DNA of 64,000 nucleotides from Phoronis australis (taxonomy: Eukaryota > Phoronida > Phoronidae), in assembly GCA_002633005.1 (NCBI GenBank), contig NMRA01000036.1, positions 132,869 to 196,868 on the forward strand, read 5' to 3'. Shown here one piece after another: positions 12,401 to 27,400 of the stretch (its first letter is position 1; each line of letters starts with the position of its first letter). The notes below the pieces were generated by a model. That model saw nothing but the letters and a program-made list of their open reading frames with translations. It made no database searches and was not told the DNA's origin. Both the position numbers and the translations under genes were made by a program.

Positions 12401-15400
12401 CTAAGGCTAGTCAGATGAAGTATCTACTGAATAAGTGTGATGTGATGTGTTGGTTTGCAGGGTTTGACTAATCACTAATCGTCACATAATGGAGGTGCCA
12501 GGTTATGGGTGGCCATTTATGGAAAAAACATCAAATTGTCTCTTTTCTACTGGCTTGGATTTTCAGGCTGCACATCCCGTCACTTAAATACTGGCTGGAG
12601 TACCCCCCCTTGAAATACTCCAGTGTTTGTATGTACATACATACTATGTACGTAAATTATTTAAAATAGAGCTTCTTTTTTGTGAAGAGTTGTGACTCTT
12701 GATTAATAGCAAATTCACAGTGCAACAGCATTCAAATTTGGTCCTAGATAATCAGATAAAGCACTTGAGGACTGTAAGACAGATTTCATTTACTAAATTA
12801 CATGCGAAGTGGTCTGGAACTAGCTTACCGACTGTAATGTGCAAGTAGTTATGCAAAACTAACTCTCAAACTTATATGTACCAAACCTACTGACAAAGAA
12901 TCTCAGCCCCCTGTAATCTATGTCAAACTTTGGTCTTCCTTGTCTTCCATTTTGAATAACATCAAGTGGATCATGTGCAATATCAGGGCAGGTGTTCAGA
13001 CCAGCAGTATCACTGTGAAAATGGTCACTTGCATGAAGGAGTGTAGTGCAATAAACTTGCTTGCATCCCTCGAAAGATTGGCTGCGCATGACAAGGCTAC
13101 ATCTTCTGTCCCTGGAACATCCAAGATTCTCCAAATTAAATGCTCCAACCTATACAGGAATCCCCCGTCGAAGTGTTGTGTTTCTTGAAACTTCTTAAAG
13201 TTTCCATTTCAAGAGGATCTAGTCTTGTCGCCAACTTCTCCAGCGTGAAGTTATCATCAAAGAGCATTATATGCTTACTCTTGCTTATGCGCATGTGCAA
13301 TATATTAGTTGTGTCATTAGGCTGCCAGAATTGACAAAACAGAATCGACGAAACTGGATTAAATTCATAAAACGGGATTGAATTCACAACGCGATAGGAT
13401 AGACAAAACAGGGATGATTTAAAAACAGCATTGAATTCACAAAACAGGTTAGAATAAACAAAACAGCATTGAGTTCACGATATGGAATCAACAAATATGG
13501 ATTGAATTAATGCCCAAGATAGGATTGAATTGTCGTACAATTGGCATTGAGTTTATTAAATGGAGTTTAACATTCAATTTGATGTTTTTTTTTGCAGAAG
13601 TGGCCCCCCATTGCAGATGAAATCACATACATTAAAATGCCTCCATCTTCCTTAAATTTTATCAAGCTGACTGAACACTGAATTACTTGTCACTACTCTG
13701 CTAGCACCATCTAGTGTGAACCATCCATACTAGGTCATTCAAATTGTCCCATAGATTTGAGGCTTTGTTGGTTAATTGATCCATGAACATGTTTTTCTAT
13801 TTTTTCCTGGTGACTGAACATCAAAACAGCTAGTGAATATTGCAGTTTGCATAAACAGTTGACAATTTAAGCTTTTTCTGTTCACCAAAGCTCATTTTGC
13901 AATCCTTTCACAACAAAACCTACATCAAAATGTATTACGTCCAACCGTGTGTACGTTTATTTAACTCTAACTTTCGAATGACACCTCTCTGCCCATTTTA
14001 TTCTATTCAAACACAGTCTGATGAGCATTTCATAAATCTCACATCACTCTCGCATGTTTGTAACAATAAAGCAATCAAACATTGGTTTCAAAACAGTATC
14101 CGCATGCCAGTTGCTTATTATTGTTTGGTTAATAAAGTGGCATCAGAGTGTTGATACAAAGTTTTGAAGGTCATGTACTTTTGATGTCCTCAAGTAGGGT
14201 TTCTGGGCCCGGTCTCCAATCTTTTTAATCGAAATGGAACTCGAAATTAGGTTTGGCATTTTCTACTCTACTTTTGGGTGAAATCAAGATAAGTGTGTAT
14301 TATTCTATGCTCGATTACATAATAATAATTTATTGCCCTTAGTTCACAGTTTGTAAACCCAATATTAACGCAATAAGTTCGAGTTTGAACTCGAAATTTC
14401 GAGTTTTTACTCGAGTTTGTAGCATGAATATAAGGGTCTTCAAGGGCAAACTTGAACTAGAAACTCCTATGCATAAACTATAATGTATTCGAGCATAGTC
14501 TGATAACCAATTATCTTAAGTTCGCACAAAAGGAGCAGAGAAATTGCCATAAATAGTTTCGAGTTTGTTTCGAGTACAAAAATTAGAGACCGGGCCCTGG
14601 TCTAAAAGTCATTTAGATTAATGTGTTAATCAGAATTGAAATCACCTTACCTATGCAAACTGCAACCCTTTGTTTTTGTAATATGGTGGAATGGCAGAGC
14701 TAATTACACAAGAGAAAACAATGGACCAAATGGAGTTCATTGATTGTTTCAAAGGGAAGGCTCATTGCCACCGACGCGATTATTCTTGTATAAGTTTGAG
14801 ATTTTGGTTTAACCTAAGTAGTGCTGTGTAGGTCTTTAAACTCATGGCACTGTTGGCATTATTTCTCTATTACAGGATGGAATGGCTTCACACCTCTCCA
14901 CAAAGCGTGCTTACGTGGCGATATAAACATTGTTCGAATCCTCTTGGTATTCGGCGCAGATCCAAATTCCAGAAACAACAACGAAGAAACTGCTTTCATG
15001 TACGCATGCAAGCGGGGAAATCCAGACATCATGCATGCCTTGCTGGATAAGGGAGCTGATTTGGGAGCCGTTGACAATCTGGGCCGGGGAGCTATGCATC
15101 ACTCTGCTCATGGTGGAAATGTGTGAGTTTTGGAGCCAAATATGAACGGGTGAAACTGCTGTTTTNGGGGGGGGGCGAATGGCAAGAGATTGGCTCAGTA
15201 GATTCTGTTTTACTGAAGTTGAAAATAAATCCAAGTGTTTACATTTGTTATTATTCAGTGTTTCTTTGAAGAAATCTTGTGAGGTTTACTAATTTTTTAA
15301 TTGGATTAAGTGGCTTGTTTTCCAAAGATATAACCTAAAAATCGCCTCACTGTTTTTGTTATACTTGCAACTACCATTACATTGATCAATAGCTTTGTCA

Positions 15401-18400
15401 ATTATAATAATGGCTAACAAACAATTTGGTTTCCAAAGCTGCATGAGTGTCCTTTTAACTTGCTTTTTTCTGAAAGACAGGAGGCAATGATGTCCTGCGG
15501 GAATTTCAGCCATGATTACCGTTTTTGTTCACAGCTATGGCCTCCATTATTTGCATGAGGTTTGCGGTGTTCCTTACGACTGGTGCGATAATCAGAAGCA
15601 GACAGCTCTCATGATAGTGTCGATGCATGGTCACATGGAGGCGCTGAAGTACTTGCTGAAGGGCGACGTAAGTTTCGCTTTAAAAGCAGGTTTATGCTAG
15701 CACAGGGATATGCAACCATTGAATGTTTTTGAATGAAAGCAGTTGCTTGGCTGAATCTCTTACACAGTTGATGTCTCATGATATTGATCTAATCTGAATA
15801 TACAACTTCAAATTCAATCTTAATTGCACATTTTTCTTCTTTTAGTATTAAGTCAAGATAACTGTCTTTGATGTTGGGCTCAGATGGCCAATAAACCAAG
15901 CTCGCATTCAGTGTCTGAGTTCTTAATTTCTACGTTGTGGCATCATCAGTGGTAAAGTTACTCTAAATTTGTCTATCAGGGCCCTCAATCCCTCAATTGT
16001 GGGGTTGAATATCGGCCCTATTCCTCTCTGACAAATATTAAAAAATCATGTGAAATTCCTCTCATAAGGCCCATAAATTCATCTCAAGTGATTGAAAAAT
16101 TCCCCTCGAGGTTCAAATCATCAGTAATTCAAACCGGTGGCAATTTGAAAGAGTGCAAAATGTTAGTTTTGGCTACCTGAGGCAGAGTCTGTGAGGGCTT
16201 GCAACATGGTGGGGGTGCTATTAATGGTGATCGGAAGGTAGAATTTCCTCCTTGCACCAAAAAGTTCCCCTCCCAGAAGGCACAAGCACCTTTCCCCTAG
16301 GATGAATGAGGGTCCTGTTTACACTGACCAAGCACAAAATGAGACGCCAATCTGGAGTTCTTAATAAAATTATAACGTAAAAATCAACTTGTGATTGATA
16401 GAGTTGCAGATCAGAGATTAGATTTCAGACTTTGACGTTACACAGCTAATGATGTGAAGATGGTGGAATAACTCTCAGAAGCACGTCAACATTAAAAGGT
16501 TGCGTTTTATTGATACTTCAAGCTGTAGATTACTGCCTGCTGTGCAAGGATAGTATAATTATTCTTAGTTTTATTTTGACTTGTTGAGACTTTGATCTCG
16601 TTCAAAACATTTACCTTTGTTTTGCCGCAGGGTTACTGACATCAGAATTCTATTGCTGAACATTGATTACAAACAGCCTAAGTTAGAACTGTGTAACCAG
16701 ATCTCGCAACATTAAGTTCTGTTTTCAAAAACTGGGCCTGCATTACGCTGATCGTTTTAAAAGAATATGCTTCGTTCTTTTACAGAGGGTTAACATTCAT
16801 CATGCTGATGCAAATGGTAATACGGCACTACACATAGCGGCCTTACAGGGACATCTTTTGGTAGCTTGGTGGCTGGTCGTCAAAGGCAGATGTAAGACAG
16901 TGCATGCCAGGAACAAAGAGAGTCTCACCCCACTTGACCTAGCGCACAAGACCAAGGATTTAAAGCAAGTATATTTCATAAGAGTTTCTGTCAATTGATG
17001 TATGTGACAACCTGGGAATATTTTTTAACCTTACCCAAATTAGCTTTGTTATAGGAATATTCTGCTACTAAGTAGTTATTCTCCAACTACTAATCATTGC
17101 GGCTTTCCTAGTTATCTTACACAGTGTTAGCATTCCTTTCAGTGTCTCACAATGATGTAGCTTGTGGTCAGGCTTTCTTCGCCCATGGTGATTGCACGTA
17201 TTGGCCGGAATGTTGGCATTTTGCTTCACGTTATGCAACGTACCCAAAAAACGCCTGATAGGATGCCTTATTTTTGAGACATGGTCTGGCACGTAAACAA
17301 ATTGCAGATTCTCGTTGCCTTTAACTGTTGTGAATGGTCGCGCTAATGGCAGTGGTGCATAAACATTAGAGAGATCCTTGATTGTTGTTATCTTATAATC
17401 TTGGCAGCCATCTGTCTCGAGAGACAATGAACATGCGCCCTCTGTCAGTCATTGGTTGGATTGCAGTGTCGCCTGTGGCTAAAAAGTCCGATTCTGGAGT
17501 TTCAAGTTCTGTTGCAGTTGTCACGTGTATGCTTGGTCCTGATCAGTAGGCGCAGAGGTTGCCCTCTGATGCCTTTGTTCTTTAACTAGTGCCTGCTTTT
17601 CATCTCTTCTTTTCTTGCTGGTTTGGATGCACGACTAGACAGTCGACCTCCACCTGCTGTGATCGGGGGCCACAGCTTCCCAATCTGCGACGTTGATGTT
17701 TCCCGTCTTCAGATCACGCTTGCAAACATCTTTTTAAGGGAGCATTGGTCTTCCTGCAGGTCTGGTTCCAGTGGCAACCTCTCCATAAATGTATCTGGCA
17801 TTCTCCCATCGTCTATGCGCCTCATGTGGCCAAGCCAGTGGAGGCACCTTTGGGTAACCATTGTGCACATGCAAGGCAGTACCACCTGGGTTAGAACTTT
17901 GTTGTTGGAGTCATGATCCAGCCATTTAATGCCAAGTATCCTTCTCAGCCAGCACACATGAAAAGTTGAGTCTGCCTTTGACGGGTGTATAGGGGCCATG
18001 ATTCGCTGCTGTATAGGAGAGTGCTGAAGATACAAACCTGGTAGACTTTCATCTTGGGGTTGGTGGTCAGCATACGATTATTGATTGTTTTACTTGGTTC
18101 TTATCTAGATGGCGATCTCATTTTGTTCCAGATATTACTCAAAAGGCTACTACAGGTTATTTTGTTATATTTATAAATAAAAACATTGGTTTCTTAGTTA
18201 ATAAGATATTATTTAGTTTTTGTGTTATGTGCTTTGTGTTTGCTACAGTCTATAGTTTGCAAGTTAAACTGGAGAGACTTCAAACGAACTCTGCCAGATT
18301 TTGCCAAGCTTGGCTGGAATTATTTGGCAGTTTGATGCAACTTTAGTTGTAATGAAATTGATTTTTTGTTGGATTTAAATTAAAGTTAAATATGTCGTTA

Positions 18401-21400
18401 TTTCACCTAGCCACTAATGGTTAATCTGTAAATGGATGTACCGTATTCTCCCTAATAAGCGCCTCAGGTGTTTATTAAGGTGAATACGGTAACTATTGAT
18501 ATTTTAACGCACTATGTGGCACATTTGTTTTTGGTGTTTTTGAAGACATGGGTGGTTTTAAGCACGTTAAAGTCTTAGACACTCTAACTAAATTCTTGTG
18601 GTAATGGGTATCGTTTTATAATTTGATATTTTTTATTATTTTTTTGTCTCGATTAATGCCTGTGTTTAGCTTTACACCCAACCCTTTTGAAATTAAAACG
18701 TTTAACGTTCTAATTTATATCACATTCTTAAGGTTAAAGCCATTGGAACACTGTAATATTGCAGACACAAGGAGACAGCTGACTTGCTTAAGTGGGTATG
18801 GCTGTTCCCTGACACCAACTACCAGCCGCAAGGTCCTACCATTGGCTGGTACTGGCATTTGTTCATGCCTTCTGTCTGGTTCATCATGGCTGCCGTGCTT
18901 TCAAAGGTTCTTGGGCCATTCGTATATGGCGAGGGTGTCGTGATGACGGTGTGTATGGGATTCACAGTGTTTACCATACTGAAACATCAGCATAGGATCG
19001 AGCATGTGTCCAAGTGAGTTGTTTGGGGTTGATACACTCAGTAATGTGTAAAGGATTCTCAATATTTACCATTATGTGTGTGTATAATTTATTTGAATGT
19101 ACCATACTCGTCCGGGTTACGGCCCATGCTCAGCTTACTGCCCACACCCGAAAATTTCAATTTTTCATTTTTAAGCACCCATGCTCAGCTTACCACCCAT
19201 CCCCAATTTTTCACGATCGAGACTTCCGTAAAAGTGTCTGTGCTTCTGTGAACCTTTGTCGCACAAAATTAAGATTCCAAAACGTGCGCAACTCGCTTAC
19301 CTTTCTGTGACAATCAGTCAGATTTAGTGGAACAGGGACCTTGCCTTACTATGGCTGTAAAATACCTGAATTCTCATGCCCTTTACTGAAGGAGACACAA
19401 TTTTTTCCTTTGACTCACTCGCGGAACTAGTGTTAGCATGTACTGATCACTGAGACTGCACTTGTCAAATGTATTTCATTTGGTGTAAAAGAACCAGCAA
19501 AGCAGTACTTGACAGGGATATCACGCCTGTGGCCAACCTTTCTGTGATTCCCCGTGACAGTACGTGAAACATAACCACCCTGAGCATTGAAATAAGAAAA
19601 GGCATAGTCCATTGTGACGAGCCAACTTGTGTAGCTGGTTAAACGCATGCTTTTAATGACTTTCACTCCTGACACCAAAATGGAAGCGCCCAACCCAAGA
19701 CAAGAGCTCAAAACAATCAACTTGTCATTAGCGCAAGTCGAACATTCTGTCCATGTTCCACCTGGTCAGAACCTTATTTTTTAACTTTTGATTTGCCTGA
19801 TGACTTTTTACTAGATGGGTTTTTGCTTGGCAGCTGACCGAGTACCCCCATTGCCTAATAGTAGTATCATCGATTGTTGAGCACGTGCTTTGAACAACAG
19901 CACTGTTGGTTTGAACTAGAAAAAGAAATATACAATGTAATGTTACATTGTTCAAAGTATTCAATGAGAAGTCAATCATTAGCATGTTCTTGGTTGCCTA
20001 AGTGTCCAGCTGGAAGCAATCTTTATACAATCAAGTTCTTCCCTTAAAGCTCCACTGCGAACTAGCAGAGTCTTGTTTGATCTGTCTTTTCTCTTAAGAA
20101 ACTTGACCTACTGAACGCACGCCTACCTGTAGGAATACCTTAGTGCTAAGAGTTGACCAGCAGCGACCGAGGTACGTAAAAACCCAATCACGCTCAGGAT
20201 CACGACCCCATTATCGTGTGCACAGGCCGTCGAAGTCCGTTACTTCAATCCCTGACCTATATTTTAACCGATATGCTTGAAGTCTGATGTCAGTGTAGCT
20301 CCGTCAGGGTAAAATCGGTCCTCCATGCAGTAAGCAACAACTCCCGACTTGTCATAAATTTCGATTTTAACTGCCCATGCTCGGTTTACCACCCACCCCC
20401 TGTTTTTTTAGATTCCCATTTTAAGCACCCTGGGCGGTAACGTGGACGGGTACGGTACTTGGTGGACCTTCCATGAATTTTTGTTTTCGTACCGTGTATT
20501 TGTCTTGATACGGTCGTGCGGTAACCATTTCATTTGACCATGCAATAAAGGGATATTGTGGAGCCATGTGTCACAGTTACTGGTCGTCCTACGCATATTG
20601 ACCGAAAAGAGAGTCGGTAAAGAAGTGCTATGACTCTTTCATATGTTGCATAAATACGTTAAACTACAGGATGTTTGATATCAGTTTTGTGTTATTAGCC
20701 TCGGTTGCTGTGCCAAGTATTTTCACTTGGTCAAATGTATTTACTCAAAGTGAAATGGTAGAGAATGGTAATAGTCACATGATTAGTGAAGTGTAGCAAC
20801 AAGTGTGTTTTGAGGTTATAAACGCACTGTTATGTTAACATTTAGATGTGTTCAAAATCATTCTGCTGACCATTTAACTAAAAAATGTTATGCGTGAATT
20901 ATAGTATGTTAATGAGGTCTCTTAGTAAAATTAAGAAATATCAATGTTAAACATTCTAAAGATGCAACCTTTTCAAGATACTCTTACCGCCTCTGTTCAC
21001 TTAAAACTTCATACAAGGTATTTGACCATACACCAATCTAGTTTATGTTTATTCCCAAATGTTTTCAAAATAACCAGAACGAATTCTGGAAATTTCAAAA
21101 GAATTTTGAATTTTTGGTTGTTTACTTACAAAGTAGCAGCCACGGTTAAGTAGCCTAGTGAATTTTACTTTATGAATTTCCACTAAAAACACAAATGCCT
21201 ACAAGGTTGTAATTTGCAAAATGATTTAGTATTTTCCAATTCGCCAAATTTCTGCCAGATCATCCTAGATTGCCACGATGGTGTTTTTTGTGTTCAAATG
21301 GAAAATTAGTCTCAAATGGAAAGTTATGAGTCTTTCGTTGAAAGTACTATGTAGCAACCAATTTTCTCCTCATGCGCACAGGCTCTTCTCCCCAGACAGA

Positions 21401-24400
21401 CGAACACGATTGGGCTCTTCTGATTTTTGTTGAACAATTCTGACTTCCGTCTGTTTACTTCCTGAAGTATTTTGAGTGGATGTTGTGGCGACTTCATGGC
21501 GACCTGTAATTTTTACCATGTCGCCAAACAAAATCTGAGGTTGCAGTGGCGATCCCTTCTGTGTCTTTAAAATAGATTTGTTTACTTGTATTGCATTTTC
21601 CTGACATTATGTATGTTCTGTCTGATTTAGACCTGAAACGGACATAAATTTTGTTTAAATAATTACTGTGTTGCTATATTGATTTGTTCAATCTTGCATT
21701 CAAATTGATCGTGTGATGGATATCATGCATAGTTATCATTCAAGTCATAATGATGTTAATCTTCTTATTTTATCAATTCTGTACTTTGTTGTGATTTCAG
21801 GTGGCCTAACCCTATATATGCTGGATGTTTTGGAGGCGGATTCATAGGCAGTATTATCATCTTCTATTGGAAAGTTTTTCCCTGTATCCTTTTAAAAAGC
21901 CTTAGTTTCAAATTCTCCGTAATCATCATGTCACTGGCGGCTTAGGCAAACATTTGGAGGAAGAAAGCAAATTATCGTACTGTACAAAAATTGAAGGTGA
22001 CGGGAGCAGGCAAGAGCATCACTCAAAGCATTCTCTGAGGTCACCAAAAAGCAGATGCCATCTTCTTTCCGAGAAATTTATCATTGATAGTCAAATGCTA
22101 TGAAAGTCACAGTGCAACCATTAGCTATCTAATGACAAGAACTCGTCACTTTTCAAAGACATAGCATAATCTAAATGACCATCTCTGATTCATTAAGTTA
22201 TATCACTTTATTAACTGATTTGGTAGCAATACGTACATTATACAAACTATGTTGACATTGATGTTGACATTCAGCATTGAAGTTGAGCTGTCATAAAGTG
22301 TTTGAATCCAACAAAAGAACTATATTTATTTCTCTGGTAATATCGTAAATACTTGTAATTGCTTCAAAACACAATGCATACCTATTTACATCTAAAAATT
22401 AGAGGTCTGTTTGTTTATTTACTGAAAATTAAGCCATCTTCTGGAGATGCAGTATTAAAGCCCATCAGCTGGTAAGGCCATCTTTATACCGTCTGTTTCT
22501 TCTTATACCCTACCAAAACTCATCCGCCATGGATAGTGCAGTGAGTAATGGTATTATTTTTCATTACTGGGGTGGACACATTTTTATTGCAAGAATACAG
22601 AATCTATTTGAACGATGATTGAGAAAATTACTTTCAATTGTCAGATTAGTTAAGTGTTTTAGTTTTGCCCATATTTTATTGTTAACTGCACAAGGGGATT
22701 AAAGCATTTTGATTTATGCTTAATTTGGTCAGGTGTAATGTTGTTAACTTCAAACCCGAACGGTTGTTGCAGTGTATGTGAATCTAGTGGCAGAAACAAC
22801 AGTGCATGTGGTCTGATGCACATTAATCAGATGAGAACAGGCTTCTTAGCTGGGCCGTTGCATGAAACATCAGAAAATTTTCTTGATTTAGTTGTTAATA
22901 TAACACATATACACATTAAGACCAAGGTGAGGAGCTTGAGACCTGACTCAAGGGTCTAGCAGCGGGGTCCAACGAGATTTGAGAACAAGAAGTGGACACT
23001 CATCCCTCTAGTCCACCCTGTCCCTTTTGGTAGATACATTGTTGTTTTAACAGAGCAGTGCTTACTAGATATTTTAAGAAGCCCATTATGTATTTCAAGA
23101 CAAAAAGAGGTTTTGAAAATGTAAGTAAGTTCAAAGGTATGATGGTGCATTGCACAAAAAGAATTTCCAAAATTTTATTGTTCTTGTTTTTCTAGTTTTC
23201 ATTAATGTTGATTTATTTATTGCAAACCATGAAAACTGCCAAAAGTTGTTTTGTGACATGTTCACTATGCAGACGAAACTGATGATGTTATACAAAAATC
23301 TTCTTAATCTTAGTATTTTTGTTGAGAAATTTGACAATTGAAATCAAACCCCTCTCGGTTATTGCTATTGTGTTAAATAGGTCATGAACTATGGAGTGTT
23401 TAGGAATTCATTAACTTGTATTTACCTTAACATTTTGTCACAGATATATCTGACAAGTTCCTTATAGTAGGCCCTTTAGTTTTGTTGACACCTGTCACGT
23501 TGTATCAGTATTGGCAGCTATTGAAGAGAGATCCAGGTAAGACCTGCTTTGTTATGTCATTCAGTTCTACCTTGTCTTTGCAGTGGCCCTTCTTGTGGTG
23601 ATCTTTAGGTCTGTATGAAACCTGCTTTGTAAAAATTGTGAAGTTCAGCACTGGTACCGAAATGAATTTCTTCAAGATTGAGTTACTAAACTGACGTTTC
23701 ACCTGACAGCCACATTCATTATCTCACGTACATGTGACATGACTTGTGCAGAAACATTTATTTTACTTACACCAACAAATATCTGAGAGAGGGAATGATT
23801 TTAAATTTCATTAGGACTTATTGCCGGTATACGAACCCTTGAGAACACCTCCGTGTATCAATTAAGGTAATGATCTTGAGGTGGAAGCAGGATTTGTCAC
23901 GCCACTTTTGCTCAGAAACAATAGCCATTTTCCAGGTTTAATAGAAGTCTTAAAATAAATATCCAAACAAATACACCTGTGTCTGCATTGATGCATCCTT
24001 ATTCACAGTAGGCCAAAGTCAATCACTATTTATTTTACTTAGATTTTATTTCTGTGGAGCTCCTTTACTGATGGAGAGCACAAGCCCATGTAGTTGGACT
24101 TTGAGGCTTCATCAAAATCACGGGCAATGTCCAATAGAACAAAATATGATATGTCTAGATACCAGGTTTTAAAATTTCAACCCAACTACCATTTCCATGG
24201 ACCCAGTGTTTTATCTTGTACACTCCAGAATCTGGTGAGGGCAGTTGTCACTCTGTGGGATAAATCATGCCAAAAGGAGGTGCATAAGCCGTTTGAGTTT
24301 CACCATTTTAAAGTTAAAAAGCTGCAAACAGTTAGGATGTTTTTGTAGGTGTCATACATGAACACTATGATTTGATTTTTTGTCAGTTTCAAGTCATTTC

Positions 24401-27400
24401 ACCTAGCTAATACTAGGTCACATTCCTCAGAAAAATACAAATCGGTAAATAAAACAACAATAATGGATCAACTGAAATTTGAAATTTTCGGATGTAATAA
24501 CTTTCTTTATCAACAAAAACAGAAATAAAGTAAAATCAAACACAAAATGACAATTGACATATAAGATATGGTGTAATGAAAATGATACATTTTTGCGTAA
24601 AAAAATTCAATGACATTTTAAGAAGTTTTTATGTTCAATCCATGAGGTTCTATTGTATTAAGTTGCTTGATTAAACTTTCTTCCATTCATGTTACCTCAT
24701 TTAGGATCCACTATTATGATGGATGCTTCAGATAAGAAGATGATAAATAACGTAGAAAATATATCTGAAACTAAATAAGGCTATCCAGATCCTCCCAAGG
24801 ATACTATTGTTTCATGAAATGAAGAATATAAATCGGTAAATAAAAAAACATTATAATGGATCAACTGAAATTTGAAATTTTCGGATGTAATAACTTCCTT
24901 CAGTAAAATACTAAGCATATGAGGATGGTACTGCGCCAAATAGCTGCGAGAATTTACAAGACAAGACGAGACAATGAAATCCAACACCAGGTGGCAGTGT
25001 GTATTTTAGCAAGAAAAGTTTCCAAATGTTGAGTTCATGCTAAAACATAGTTTTGCATCTAGCGCTCTACCAATTTCAAGTTTGTTTACCTAGTAGTAAT
25101 CAAATTTAGTTTTGTGTATTTTACTGCGAAAATTACAGTTGACCTATCTCTGTAATCCAGTGGACCTTAGGTGACAGTGGTTTATGGTTAGTGGGTGGCC
25201 ACAGAGTGCACAGCTTACGATCCATGGACATGTAATCAGCTGATACACCAAGGAACCTTGTTTCAGATTTGTGCATGTCTTTTCTCTGTGGAGCGTAGCA
25301 CTTGAATGTAGCCTATATTCTCAGCGCGATAACCCTCAAGAGCCAAGGTTAAAACCTGTTTGAAATGAGGGACTTGGAATGAAATTTGTTGCATATTCTG
25401 TCTAATCTAGGGTAGGAAGATTCTTACTTTACAAAGTGGTTTTCTTCTACTGGTATTTCTCAGTAGTTGTCTAAAATTTGCTAAAGTTGGAGTTAACACC
25501 GATGAAGGAGTTACAACTTTACAGATTGAAGCTACTGGTAAACATTCCATCTAGGTAAACAAATAAGCTGTGATGTCAAAAAACCTGTGATATGTCATGT
25601 TCCCACTTTTGCCTGATGTTCTCATGCAGACACTGTTAATGTTTACCTGAGTTTCTGCCGTCATGTGGTCACTTTTATCAAAGGGCATTAGTCCAGTCTT
25701 AGCACATTATTGCAAACACGGCACTGCATTTTTAGAGAAGCAAAAATAGTGCAATTCGTGTAAAGTTGATAATTTTTTATATTCAGAGTTAATGACCATT
25801 TGATGAGCTGTGTTAATGAATTGTGTACAAATTATTAAAATGCGGACTTGCAACTTCTTAAACAGGACCCAGTTGATTATGTTTGAGCAATCATAAAGAT
25901 CTCAAAAAACACACAAGCAATCGATATAAAGCCTAAATAAGAGACCTTGATAAAAAGTGTAACAATAATAACATTTTGACTTCGGTTTGATATTTGTTTT
26001 AGTGATCTGTACGAAGTATTGTTCTAGGTGCAGTGACAAAGTCTGCCATGAAAGCAGATGGGTCCTACTACAGCATAAAAGATCTAGGTTCGGGAGTACT
26101 CAAGGCTGAATCTTTTTGTATTGCTTGCGAAGTGAGTGCTTCTAGAATAAATTACATGAGAATTTAATCTCAGTCTGTTCTCTCGAGTTCTACTTTTCGT
26201 TGTATCTTGTGCTGTATATTACATCACTGCAGTTTGTATGATTTAAGAAAGTCAGGGCCGAGGGTCTAGTATTTGTGCTCAAAATCAAACTCAAAATTAT
26301 TATTTCTGACATTTTCTATAATTCCACTTTTTGTGCAGAGCTCAGGGTAACTGTCTATCATTCTTTGCTTGAGCATATTATGGTTTATGAAATGTTCGTC
26401 TAATCCCAATTTGCAGTTGATGTCCCCAATATTATACTGATAAGTTCGAGTCAAAACTCAAGTAGTTTTTACTCAAAATCTTAAGATTTCACTCATTTGT
26501 AACTCAAATGTAGGTGTCATCTAATCCAAGCTTGGACTAGACACTCATCGGCATATACCATAGTATACTCGAGCGCAATATAATAGGCAGTTATTTTGAG
26601 TTCATTTTTAAGTAGAATGAAAAAGGTAAAAAATAATTGTGAGTTTGTCTTCGAGCAAAAAGAGTACACTCTGGCCTAGAAATTTTTATGGGGCGAAAAT
26701 TAATGAAAAATATTTCATTCTCAACTGCCTTTGAACACGTTTTATGTAGTTTTATAATGTAATGTTTGAGGTGAAGTTGAATGAAATTAATCTGTGAAAT
26801 TTTGATGCAAATTTTTGTTTTGACATTTTGTTGATTTAAGAAAAACGATTGTTGGTAAATTTTGAAAACTACTGTATGTTCCATCGTGAAAACGTCTTAA
26901 CAGTTTAAGAGTAATGACCCTTCTGGTGATTTTGCTGCATTTCAGACGGTGCGTCCTGATAAGGGTACAGAACGAATCAAACACTGTAAGTTGTGCGAAA
27001 TGTGCGTGTACGGTATGGACCACCACTGCCTGTACCTGTTGAAATGTGTAGCACGGCACAACCACAGGCTATTTGTCATCTTCATCGCTGGTCTGCTATC
27101 TGCGATGGTATTGTTTGTGATAGGCATGGCAAACAGTTTACAACTACAGTATCCTGATGCAGACGGCTTTGGTGATATAGCCACTCGAGCGTTTAAAGAA
27201 AACAGTCTTATACTGAGCACCATGTTCCTTAATGTAGCATCTGTGATATGGGGTTGGGTCCTATTATATAGTCAGCTGAAAGTGATCGCTCAGGGTTTCA
27301 CGTCTGTGTTCCAGCCAATGTTCAATACAGACTCTGGTCTCACCAGTGGGGAGAAGCTGATGAACATTTTGTATTTTTTAGGCGGGAGAGAGATTTATGC

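Larger units (their letters stand above)
15668..18771. other. Introns around exon 4 of the ANK-DHHC gene
   Basis: Apart from exon 4 (16786..16968) this contains the antisense LINE remnant and the 55-bp hairpin. The sequence at 18250-18330 is open for 27 codons after a CTACAG, but joins to neither neighbour in the required phase. Confidence 0.6.

Noticed and set aside
13330-13560. CRISPR-like regular repeats
   Set aside because: Units are imperfect, contiguous and lack spacers; this is a decayed minisatellite in an animal intron.
17068-17427. 119-codon minus-strand frame beside the LINE remnant
   Set aside because: No recognised domain; most likely LINE 3' sequence or chance.
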